From positions 13,718,501 to 13,782,500 of the forward strand of contig NC_058042.1 of NCBI RefSeq assembly GCF_020085105.1: a DNA stretch of 64,000 bases, given 5' to 3'. The notes under the pieces were generated by a model. The model had not been told where the DNA came from. It saw only the letters and a list, made by a program, of their open reading frames with translations, and did no database searches. Origin of the DNA: Siniperca chuatsi. Taxonomy: Eukaryota > Chordata > Actinopteri > Centrarchiformes > Sinipercidae. Below, piece by piece: positions 52,778 through 63,290 of the stretch (positions within the stretch are counted from its first letter, which is position 1; each line of letters begins with the position of its first letter). Both the position numbers and the translations under genes were made by a program.

Positions 52778-55219
52778 GGGATGAATCTATGACAAAGTTA
52801 AGGGATTTAATGATGCGTGCAGAGGGTCAGTGACAGAAGGAGGTCCCGGCACTCACCCAGTGATTCTCTGTAAGTGCATCTGAAGGAGGGGCCAGTTTGA
52901 AGTCCTTGTTACTCTAATACAATAAGACCGGCCTCCCACCTTCCTCTAACCAACACTTTCCATCTCATTCCTTTTGTCCACTGTCTTCACTTCAGTTTCT
53001 CTTTCATGGACACGTGCACAAAAGCAGGCACCAAAAATATAATGTTTTTTTAAGTATATATATTATAGTATATTAGAAAATAGTGCGCACAAAATTAATA
53101 TCTAAAATGTTGAAAAATAACTATACCAAGCAATGTGAGGCTGAAAAGACTATGTACTCAATTTGGTTGTGTGTGTTGGGGGTGGAGTGAGCTTATGTGT
53201 GTATCTGCTGTGTATCCAAGCTGGAGGGATTTCTTTTTTATGAGTCCTGCCTGCCTGGTTCTAATGGGTTATAAATGCTTATTTGTTACTAATTTAAATA
53301 GAAATAATCTCACTTTCTCTCTCTCCATTTCTCCTTTTCCCTCTCTGTTGACATAACTGGACGTGAAAAGCTGGGATGACGAAGTGCCACAGCACTTTAG
53401 AGTCCTCCACAGTTAAACAAATGTTGACAGGCCAAGACAAAAGGGACACAAAGAACACTCTACAGCTGATGTAAAACAATGTTCGGGTTTATTAGGATAT
53501 GCATGTATTCAATTTGAGAGATATTGAGTCATACATTTATTTTTTTTTGACAATTCAGCTCTAACTTTTCTGGAATGCATTTCAAGAGCCTTTTTCTCTA
53601 GCTTTTATGCAGTGCTGGCACTTCTCAACCAGTGTGTTAAACACACTGTTGTGCAATTGTGTGAACTGTTGTGCTTTGTGAGATTTTGCCAAAAATGTGA
53701 AGAAAATTAGTCAAATGAGTCAAATAAACCTACAGGATTTTGTAAAAGTCTTGAAAAATGTAACCATAATTGAAGGCCGTCTGATATGTTCATATATGTC
53801 TGTGACTGCTGCCCATGTGCCTGCAGCAACTGGACTGTAGGTGACAGATGCTTTAAGCTGCTATTTCCAGTTTGCTGCTAAGAAAAGCACTTTTCGCATC
53901 TACCTGCCACAGAACAATCATCAGTGTCTAATATACTATAGGCTACTGGAGTATAACATGAAGTGGGGAGTACGAAGAGAGACAAAGAGAGAGTGCATTA
54001 GGGTTGGTTCATTTGCACCCAAGAAACAAAACTTCTTTGTAATTTTCAAACCTTTCCGCATCACTAAATATACATTCTTTTACTTCATTTTGAACCCACT
54101 AACATTTATGTGAGTATGTGTGTGTAAGTATTTTGTGAGTCGGTGTTGGAGAAGAATGTGGCATTTCAAGCAGTTATACTAGTCGGTTCACCCGTCAGCT
54201 GGCCTATAATAATGTTGTCCTACACTGCTGCATTACATCTCTCTTTCATGGTTGGCTTCCTGTTGCTTTTGGTGCTTGTTGTCTTGAACATCACTTGACC
54301 TGCCAAACCCTTTACTTGTAAAACTCCTATGGTGACATAATTGACATAGGCACGGTATCAGTTTGGTACGAAACCGGAGTGACACATTCAGGTGTCACGT
54401 TTAGTTAGAGTGTGACAGTCTACCAGGTAACACCAGCTATACAGGAAGGTTTATATTCAGCCTGCCATTCAACCACGTCAACCAAAGAGCTGACAAGCCA
54501 GCTGCTCTGCCAAGCTGTCATTCAGATTTGAAGGTAGTGGAATTGATGGATGGGTAATCAAATATGAGGGAAAATTCTTCTGCAACCAGTCAATGCCCTT
54601 ATCAGCTTTAAATCTACACTGCAATAGTCAATGCTGATACCGATAGGTAGTTGCAAAGACAGATATGTCTCAGCCCATCACAGTGCAGCTCACAGTGCAT
54701 ATGAATTACGTTCATCTGAAAAACAAAAATTTGGGTAAATGTAATGCTACCTGGATTATGTTTCCCTTTGCTGTACCAAGCAGAATCCTTCTATTGTTCA
54801 TATCTGCAAAATGTTAACTTACAACATTATTTAACGTTTTTTTATTGGACTTTATTGGACAGCGACAACATAACAGGAAATGAGATGCGAGAGAGATGGT
54901 GAGGCCAGCTACAGGTCGCCCAAGTTATTCTTAAAATGTTTATGAACAGCAATACAGTGTACAACAACTAAAACCACATGGTTAGGGTAAGGGGCAGATC
55001 ATGGTCAAGGTGACATAATAAAAATGTCAATACTGACTAGTGGTATGAGACAGAAACACAGGAATCTGGAGCCAAAGGCAACCACTTACACACCCTTGCT
55101 TTTTACTGAGCTGTATGAACTTCCTGCACTGGCACTGGACTGAACACTGACATTCAACATTAATCACTAATGAATACTTGCGTATGAATAGAATTTGCAG
55201 GAGGCAGGACTGATCTGTA

Positions 55220-55220
<1 letters not shown>

Positions 55221-55265
<45 letters not shown>
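55221..55265. repeat. (GT)n microsatellite
   Basis: About 22 GT units. 'aaccctaatctc' and similar phrases follow at 55360-55460, a second telomere-like degenerate patch. Confidence 0.9.
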
Positions 55266-55267
<2 letters not shown>

Positions 55268-57439
55268 GCATAACAGAACATCCTGCATGAATAGCTTTCA
55301 GATGGATGTTATAAGAGTTGACTTGCTTGTAAGCAAGCAGACAAGCAGACTCTCCCTAGCCCTTAACCCTAATCTCAATCATCACAACTACATGCCTGAC
55401 TCTATCCCTTACTTTAACCTTTACCTAAAACTAATCTTAACCTTGAACTTAAAACTAAGTCTTAACCTTCAAGCATTCCTGTAAAGATTTGAAGAAAATG
55501 TCCTGACTTTCTAAAAACATCCTTCCCCTTACAACTTTCCAGGTGTAAAAGAGATATTGGTTCTTACAAAGATAGACACCTAAGAGCACACAAACATACG
55601 GAGGCAGAGAGAGAGTTATTGCTCCAACACGTTGGAAAGACCTCGAACACGAGGCTTCTCCTGAGAGCTGAGCTATCAGCTTCTCTCTCTCCATCCGTTT
55701 CTATCTTCCCTCCCTACTTTAAATCTCATGCATGTAAAAACATATAGTAAAATGTGTCTTTGTCTCTGCCAACCCCCTACCTTTTACTCCTTCTGTTTTG
55801 TCCTTGCCCTGCTGTCTTCAAAGTGCCAGAGGTCAATTCATTTCATGTATAAATAATTCACCAGGGGCCCTGCTGCCAGTGTACAGTGGCTGTCTTAAAC
55901 AAGCAGCAGCTTTGATTTAGCTCTGTCACCAGACACAGTGAAGGTCATCTCTCCCCAATGGACACTCCTCTGCAGCCATGGTGGCTGTAGCTGAAACACT
56001 TTACAACTGGAATTGTATTACAAGGGCACAAACACTGTATTAGTACATGTTTGATTTTTTAAAATAAAAATAGAGCAGCCAAGAGTGGTTTCTGTCTTAA
56101 TTTTTTTTAAGTAGGTTGTGTGACATAAAATGTGTTTCCCGTTACTCCAGCTGTCACTAAAAGCAAACAGAACCTATATCTTATAACCATCTTTTCATTT
56201 TCATTCTGATTGTTTTTGTTGTAATATGATAAAGGAATTCTGCCTGCTCTTCTTTGTGCTTTGTTGGCTCACAGAAAAGCAGTCAGTGTTTTGGGTTCTC
56301 CTCTAAAATGTTTATTCTTTAGATAAACTTTATTTTGCGGTTTATGACGCCGTTCCAAATGTTTCTGCCAACTTTCTGAATGCTCCCCATTAATCTTCAG
56401 GTAAAATAGTTGAACATTTGAAGAAAGTACAGTGTGCTTTGTTCTTTCTGAGTTTGGTTGTGTCATTGTTCCTTCAATGATGTGAAATGACAAATGCTAA
56501 GGTGAATGCTTGATTCAAGAAAAGCACTTTAAGTATCATTTCAAACATAGTGGAGCGTACCTTACACCAGAGGAAGGCTAAAGAAGTCAAAGAGGGGAAT
56601 GAGCTGCTAACTGCATGTTTCCTTGGAACAGGGCCTGGAGGCTTGATCAAGGTGACTGCACATAGAATGAGTTTCCATCTCTAATCTAAAACACACACTG
56701 TGTTTCTGCGCAACCTCTCTTTCATTGACTAAGCTGAGATAACAGGTGTGTTCAGTGTAAAACTTTGTATGTAAATTAATTGTTGCTTTGCTGTGAAGAT
56801 GTTTTCAAAAGAGCACTGATAACACATGATTGTCATGTGAGCTGTTATAAATACATGTATTTAAGCAATTTAGCAGTACAATTTTTTCCCATTAAAGGGT
56901 GTTGTGTACTGCACAGATTGGATATCCCTTCCCTTGATTTTTCATTCTGGGAAATAAATATAAAAAAAGCTTGACCTAACTTGACTACATTTGTGGTGAG
57001 TGTATTTGTGTGTGTATCAACACCTATATTGTTGAGCTAACCCAGTAAGCATTTAAATTTATGGTGACATGCAGGAAGTGACCAAATTCAACATTTTAAG
57101 AATATAATATAAAGTATGCTGCTGTAGAAGCTCACAATAATACAGAAAGGGGTGTGAAATAAAATAGGGGGCACAGGCCTTTTGACATGTAGGAAAAGCA
57201 CAGGTGTAAATAATAAGTTTAATGATGGCTGAATTCCATTTAGCTGCATTGGTTTCAGGGGCTGTGTCTGAAATCACTCCCTATTTATTATATGTTGCAT
57301 CATATTTAATGTCTGCCATTTTATTTGAGCGTCCAAATAGTGTGAATTTTATGCTCTATATAATGCCCTAACAAAACCCCACATAAAAAAGGTGTCAATT
57401 TCATGTGCACAATTATGCTTGGAGATCTTGTGCTCTTCT

Positions 57440-57666
57440 CTTTTGTGGGGACCCCCAGGGATCTATTCTGGGTCCCCTTTTATTTACCATACACATGCTA
57501 CCCCTACATGGGTAGAGATACAGTAATATTGATTTTCATTGTTACACAGATGATACGCAACAGTATGTCCCAATAAACATTGAGGAATTTATTTACAGTT
57601 ATTATTTGTTTTTCCTGTAAAACACTTTGTAGCTTTGTTTTTAAAGCTGCTATAAGAATAAAGTCA

Positions 57667-57727
<61 letters not shown>
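57440..57727 (+). mobile_element. 5'-truncated LINE (Rex1/L2-like) with reverse-transcriptase fragment and (TTA)n tail
   Basis: Translation near 57450-57565 gives DPQGSILGPLLFTIHML, an in-frame stop, then HCYTDDTQQYVPI. These are the GVPQGS-LGPLLF and YADD motifs of a non-LTR reverse transcriptase, with Ala replaced by Thr in the metal-binding motif. It is followed by 'tgtaaaacactttgtagctt' and 'gctataagaataaagtcatt', the usual 3' end of fish Rex1/L2-type elements, and then about 20 TTA units (57668-57727), the element's terminal repeat. Most of the element is missing. It is dead by truncation and a stop. Confidence 0.78.
57668..57727. repeat. (TTA)n microsatellite (LINE tail)
   Basis: About 20 perfect TTA units, directly attached to the LINE 3' end at 57440-57667, so best explained as its expanded terminal repeat. 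Poly-L and poly-N frames here are artefacts. Confidence 0.95.
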
Positions 57728-58107
57728 TTTCTGCTAACAATCCCATGCTGCAATCCTCCACATTTTATAGTTGCAAAAATTAAAAGTTTTGCGACTACAC
57801 CTGTCAAATGACAATGGTTCGTAAGTGTCCAAAATCTCAATTTAATGCTAACAGTATCACTACTGACTATTTTATAGGGAATGGTGAATGAGTGATTTTG
57901 GACACAGCCACGGTCCTGGTAGCCACGGTCCTGTGCATGCTGGCTCACTGTCACACTCATGGCTTACTGGAACTCTTGAATAGAACTTAGCCATTGTTAA
58001 TGATATTAGTAACACCTATGCTTTTCCTGCTATGACAAGTCAAAATGTCTGCCGTGAAAAAGGCCTGTTGTGTCTGAATTTCAAAGAATGATTGGTGTAG
58101 CTGTTGT

Positions 58108-58238
58108 GGATGCTGTCTCAACTTTCATTTTGGTGCTACCCAGCAAACATTGTGACATTGAATAGTTGCTGATACGACGACCTGGGCATTGAAAATCTCA
58201 GCAGGTGTTGAGCCAAAATGAAAATTGAGATGACATCC
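58108..58238. repeat. Short inverted repeat (hairpin)
   Basis: GGATGCTGTCTCAACTTTCA (58108) pairs with the reverse complement of 'gaaaattgagatgacatcc' (ending 58238). The arms are about 29 bases with few mismatches, around a loop of about 73 bases. It lies just outside the outer fold-back element and may be another small MITE. Confidence 0.55.
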
Positions 58239-58310
58239 ACACTGCTTCATTTTGTGATGTCAAAAACCTAAATAAGTTTTTGTGCTATAGTTAGGTTAGG
58301 TTAACACTAG

Positions 58311-58342
<32 letters not shown>
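58311..58342. repeat. (TG)n microsatellite
   Basis: About 16 TG units. Another tract of about 12 units lies at 58587-58611, followed by an (AG)-rich stretch to about 58645. Confidence 0.9.
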
Positions 58343-58344
<2 letters not shown>

Positions 58345-59193
58345 ATAGCCCTGAATCTTCTGGTTGTTTTTGTCTCAATAGCCTGGAATGCTTGGTAATG
58401 AGAAATACATACGGTACGGCTGAGAATCCACAGGCCCTTATATGTTTAAGTAGATACTGTTTACATAGATACTAATGTTCACATTTACCCCTCACACACA
58501 CAAAATGGGCAATTGTAAAGTGCTCTCTCAGCACTGCAGCTGCATCAGCAGAATGAGACAGAATAGAAAGCAATGACTTTGTATGTGTGTTTTGTGTGTG
58601 TGTGTGTGTGTGGTTGAGAGAGAGAGAAAGAAAGAGAGAGAGTGTGTGCATGTGTGAGGACTTAAGGGTGATGGGATCTTTGAGCAGACAAAGGGGAATC
58701 ACTGCTACTCTCAGCGTCCATTAGACTTACCCTATGGATCAATATTGATCCTTACTACCACCGAGCTCTGTCTAATAGGCCTCTGCCCAACCTGATACAA
58801 TGACAGCATTAGCATACATGTCCAGATGGATGGATCCGGGGGTGGGAGGGTGAACCACAGCCAGAACAAGAGCGAGAGAGATAAAGAGGCTAAAAAGATT
58901 TACAGGTCCAGAGGAGAAAGGAGAGGAGACAGTAATGCTGATAATGTGTGCAAGACATACACCAAGAGCAAGAGAGAAAAGAGAGAGGCAGATTTAACCA
59001 GACAGAAAAATAGAAAAATCATAGTTTGCTTATGTAGGCGCAGTTTGAACTAGAAGAAGAATCCATAAAACACACTCTTGCTCTTTCAGCATGTCAGTTA
59101 CTAAGTGCATCTTCTCCTGACCAACTGTTTTAGAGAACATATGGGAAAGAGAGGAAGTCTCTGTACAGCCATCACAGAAAAAGCATTAGACAT

Positions 59194-59194
<1 letters not shown>

Positions 59195-59237
<43 letters not shown>
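59195..59237. repeat. (TG)n microsatellite
   Basis: About 21 TG units. The poly-VCVC frame through it is not a gene. Confidence 0.93.
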
Positions 59238-59238
<1 letters not shown>

Positions 59239-60096
59239 TGGGATGAGAGAAAGTGAAAAGGGAAGAGTGAGTTGTTTGTTTTTGGCTGTGTATTGTGTAT
59301 GTTTTCCTGTCTGTACTTATGCTCTGACACCCTCTTGCTTGAATAATAAATAGTGATCAGCTGTTGCTGTAATTTGGCCACCTGACTCTTATTATTTACT
59401 CAGCCAGCTGAGTGGAGGGAGCGAGGGGAAGAGCATCTCTTATATCAGAAAGCATTTCAGAAGTCTGAGCAGTCTTCTCTCACATACTCACATCCTGTTT
59501 GTTATCTCAGTAATAACTAAGACAAAACCAAAAGATTCCTTCCCAGCAGCACACAGCGTTTTGGAGTTGTTTAATATAACAGCCCTCTAGATAGGGAAAG
59601 GTGTGTAAATACAGTCATGTTAAATATTGCCTTAAGAAGGTTTGTCATGAGGTAGAGGAACTTCAGACCAGAGTGAGACACCCCAGTCTTCTGTATGGAC
59701 AACAAAGCTTTAAAGGCCCTGAAAACACATTTTCTCAATCAGCTTCTTAGCGATGGAGTCCTACATGAACAAAGTATTTTCTGCCAAATTTAGAACAGTT
59801 TTAGTGACTTCATATGAAAGATTTTTGCATTTGAGTCTTTACTGCTTTGAAGTGGGTGGGGCTCCATTGGAAAAAGGTGATGCCATGTACTTACATGCAC
59901 CAATCAGGATTTAGTAATTTTAGAATCCAAATCTGATGACAGCCGTGGGTTTTTTTTTGCTTATGTTGCCAGACCACTGTCAACTGTCCTGATGACGCAC
60001 AGCTTTTGAATCTTAAACTCTTAATAACTAAGGGTGTTTTCTTCCTGAACTTTAACTTAGATTGTTGCTCATTTTGTCGTGAATATTTCATGTTAT

Positions 60097-60335
60097 AAGC
60101 TGTGTCTGAAATCACTCCCTCATTCATTAATTCCCTATTCCCTACCACACAACAGTTCACTCAATAGTCAGCAGTAAATTGAGATTTCGGACAGTCACTA
60201 ATCATCATCATTATGTGTGTAGAGTCTCACAATGGTAATTTATTCATCTATGAAATGTAGAGCATTGCATTGTGGGATTGGGAGAAAGTGGAGTACATGC
60301 CATAGTTTTTTTGTTTCAGTTTCGTTTTAAGGGGC
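60097..60335 (+). mobile_element. Partial copy of the 57260-57909 MITE family
   Basis: Starts with 'gctgtgtctgaaatcactcc', identical to the left end at 57261, and continues with 'ttccctattccctacc' and 'aattgagatttcggacagtc'. Then comes a 'gcattgcattgtgggattgg' block typical of this fish family. The right terminal inverted repeat is missing, so the copy is truncated. Confidence 0.6.
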
Positions 60336-62730
60336 GCAAAATAGTGCAGAAATTACACACACAGAATTTCTTTAAATAATCAACGAGTGTCTCTATAGTG
60401 TCTAATTGTGTGCATTTGTAATTTGTTAATTTCTTAATGTTGTTCTTCCCCCTTCTCCCCCTCTACATCTAAATCATGAAAACTCTCACACATTAATAGT
60501 GAATCAACCATTATCTTACCCACAGTATAAGGATGAGTTTGTTAAAAAGACATCAACAGTGTGTTCGATACTCTGCCCAAAAGAAAAAGAAAACAAACTT
60601 GAAAACTTGACCAAGTAGGTCAGTGCCTCATGAATTTCCTCATAATATAGCCTTTGGATTTAGTTCACATTTTCTTTTTCTTTTGCTTCTCAGAGGCATC
60701 AGTCCGGGATAGCTAAAGCCTGCGGGCTAGTTTTCACACAGGGAAAAAAGAGACTGGAACACAGTCTCAGCTTTGTGCAGGAGCTTGCATATAGAGCACA
60801 TAGTGTTAGGGTAACCAGGCAGTGCAGCTGGCCTTTCACAACTATGCAACTTTAAGGCAGTGTTTAAATCAAGATGCAAAAGACAAGGACCCTGTTCTCC
60901 CACACTAACACACACACTTTCAGGGAAAGAAAGTGAAGGAAAGTGAAACAGGGAAATGTGGAAATGATGAACCTCTAATAAAGGACTTCAGTAATGACTA
61001 TATTAATGCAATTTTGGCAAGAATAAATAGCTGTAGCAACACATTTCTTTGGTTAAAACAGTGTTAATATTTCATCATGAAGTTTCTACCATTACTGCTA
61101 CTACAACTACCACTCTGCTTGATTTGAAGGGTCTCCATTTTTTACTGTGCTATCCCAGAATATCTATTGTTCATTGAAGGTTAGCAGGTCATGTTGCTGT
61201 CACACTGACTTTTTTCTAGTACACTTCTGTAAATAATGGTGCCCTGTAAGTTTAACCTATTAGCTATTTGAAAGTAAAACAATGTTAACACTTTCATCAA
61301 TACAGGGTTGTTGGATAAAGATGTCATATACTCTATTAAAGTGTAACACTATTCACTAAAAGAGTTTTCAAACCAGCGACTAATGGTAGCACATGCATAC
61401 AAAGGAAGTCATTTTGACAAAACTTTTCAGCAAGAAAGATGAAAACATGCCAGCGAGTTCATCCTCCCAGCCCCCAAACCCTCTCCACAACATTCCTTTC
61501 ATAAATGTGCAGTACTGGAGTATTTTTTTAAGAAACTGGAGAGAGCTGGTATGTGGATGGGCCCATTATGGAGCTACTTCTATGGGAGGTTACTGTTATC
61601 ACTATCAGATCTCCTCTTATGCTCTGACCCATGGTCCAGTAGTTATTTCAAGGTTGGATGACCATACTCTACTAAGGCCCACCCTCCTTAAGGCCCACCT
61701 TACACACTTGCACACACCTACCCACCTCCCCACTGTCCATATATGTACACACACAGATGCAGAGAAACACAAATACCATTTTATTCCCTCTTGTTAATGT
61801 ATGTGCATTGGCACCTGCACGACAAAGACCCTCTAGTCTCTGACATTAGTGTGAGCAGGGGTGTGGCAGCATTCTACAAGGAGGCATCAGGTATGTGTCA
61901 AAACATGTTTATCCCTGCCAATTACCATCCAACTATACTCATCCCAATTGCTTGTCTAATTTCAATATGTGAAATAGTCTGAAAATGTCTGTAGCCAGAA
62001 GAGATAGCCTCTTATTTTGACATCTTCTTTTTCTCAGTGCAGCATCATAGCACTTGCTTTCATCCCAGAACACCCCTCCCCCTTCTTCCGTTTTTCTGCC
62101 TCCTGCAAGAATTCCTGCCCCTCCCCCCTTTAGCTCCCTTTGCCGGTATGGATCTGTGAAATGTTGGCAGGGTGTGCTGCTATGGCATGGAGCCTCAGCG
62201 ATAGTCATGGTGATGTGAGCTAAAAAGAGGTGAGGAAAATCAGAAAACCTCAGAAAATGGACTGATTTCTCTGGGTACAATGACATCCTTTTGTTTGCCC
62301 AATCATGACATGCAGGTGGTATACAATAGGCAGCCATGTTCCACCAACCAAAATGTTTGTAATGTGGCCAGTGACCTAAAGGACATTGCTCTTCGTAGAT
62401 ATGAGTAATCTGTCAAACTCTAACCCACTGGAGCTGATATGAGCTGTAGTGGCAGTGGATGTCAACAAGTGGATTGATTTTAACAGATACTAGATGTTCT
62501 GTAAATGTTGCTCTGCTTCTCTTGCAACTATAATGACAAAAATTCATTCTGGATTTTATGGTTTGAAATTAGTTAAGATTTACTGATTCCTTAATAAGAA
62601 AGTCTGATCCATAGCTTAGAGTACAATAAATCTTACTAGTAACCCAGTGCCTCAGACAATTGTGACGCACTTGATGCTGACAAAATGCATGAAAAGAAAA
62701 GAAGATCACTGTAGGCTATAACAATCTCTT

Positions 62731-62736
62731 TTTATT
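62731..62736 (-). terminator. Candidate polyadenylation signal for the acidic-protein gene
   Basis: AATAAA on the - strand (TTTATT as printed), about 555 bases past the stop codon at 63291-63293. It is a plausible but unverified end of the transcript. The region between carries a (TCTG)n run. Confidence 0.4.
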
Positions 62737-63065
62737 CTCTATTCCGAACAATCAATTTGAAATGAACAGTCCTCACAGGTACCATTATTAGAAAAGGCCA
62801 AAACATTTATGTCAGATGTCTGCATGTAGTAATAGAAAGGATATATGACATTCTAAATCAGATAACATACTAATAATGAATGCTGTTCCAATAAACCACT
62901 TTGTAATATTCATCGGGCTCACACACAAACACAGATGTATTCATTTCATTCATTAATATCATATTTACTGTCCAATATTTTTTCTCTGCTGTCCACTTTC
63001 AGTCTGCACTCACCCTCAAATTCCAAACTCAAGTCTCCTCTGCACTTCCATCTCACTTATCTCTC

Positions 63066-63091
63066 TGTCTGTCTGTCTGTCTGTCTGTCTT
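63066..63091. repeat. (TCTG)n tetranucleotide repeat
   Basis: About six TCTG units in the probable 3' UTR of the - strand acidic-protein gene, followed by a CT-rich stretch. Confidence 0.85.
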
Positions 63092-63290
63092 TCTCTCTTT
63101 CTATCCTCAAGTGGTTGCATTTCATTTTTGGTTACTCAAAAGAAAACATCCTTTTGCCTGAGTTACCACTATAGACATTGCGGTGATTACAGCATTTCAG
63201 AAAGCCTAGCTGTGTGTGATACCTTGATAGCTTTCTTGCACAGTCGGAGGATTAAACTGAATTCACATCGATTTGAAAGATGGCTTCTTT

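Larger units (their letters stand above)
57260..57909. mobile_element. MITE with 'GGCTGTGTCYRAAATCACTC' ends, nested
   Basis: The left end GCTGTGTCTGAAATCACTCC (57261) is answered at the right by GAGTGATTTTGGACACAGCC, ending at 57909, its near-perfect inverted copy. The inverted similarity continues inward ('ctattttatagggaatggtg'). This is a familiar fish MITE family. A partial copy lies at 60097-60335. The 57440-57727 LINE fragment sits inside it, so it inserted before the LINE and after the outer fold-back. Confidence 0.75.
57174..58067. mobile_element. Outer fold-back MITE interrupted by nested insertions
   Basis: The outer ends CAGGCCTTTTGACAT (57174) and the reverse complement of GTCAAAATGTCTGCCGTGAA...AGGCCTG (58067) are the two arms of the fold-back family seen intact at 9571-9770. 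Each arm carries the 'aggaaaagcacaggtgt' block. The centre of the palindrome is split after a block ending in ACCGTG (read on the - strand) by a second MITE at 57260-57909, which itself contains a LINE fragment. No flanking target duplication is obvious. Confidence 0.7.
42470..63290. other. Gene-poor interval between nae1 and the acidic-protein gene
   Basis: About 21 kb that starts with the nae1 3' UTR. No frame carries a recognisable protein domain. The longest frames (for example at 46347-46775, 48228-48692 and 52339-52833) are unsupported, and two of the three run through dinucleotide repeats. It holds many (GT)n/(AC)n tracts, a degraded fold-back relative at 49290-49980, telomere-like GGTTAGG phrases, and the nested transposon at 57174-58067. 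Because it ends at a - strand terminal exon, it is 3'-to-3' intergenic space. Stretches such as 43300-45500, 50000-52600, 53000-55200 and 60400-62700 show nothing I can name. Confidence 0.65.

Noticed and set aside
52339..52833. Open frame of 164 codons with a Val/Cys-rich end
   Set aside because: The C-terminal half is the (GT)n tract. The rest shows no domain and no splice context.
57504..57761. Poly-Asn protein frame on the - strand and poly-Leu on the +
   Set aside because: Both are translations of the (TTA)n tail of a LINE fragment.
61393..61797. 134-codon frame on the + strand with Trp/Tyr-rich segments
   Set aside because: No family similarity, no splice or promoter context, and overlapping chance frames nearby.
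63066..63091. Regular TCTG units as a possible CRISPR-like array
   Set aside because: It is a simple tetranucleotide microsatellite with no spacers, in a vertebrate genome.
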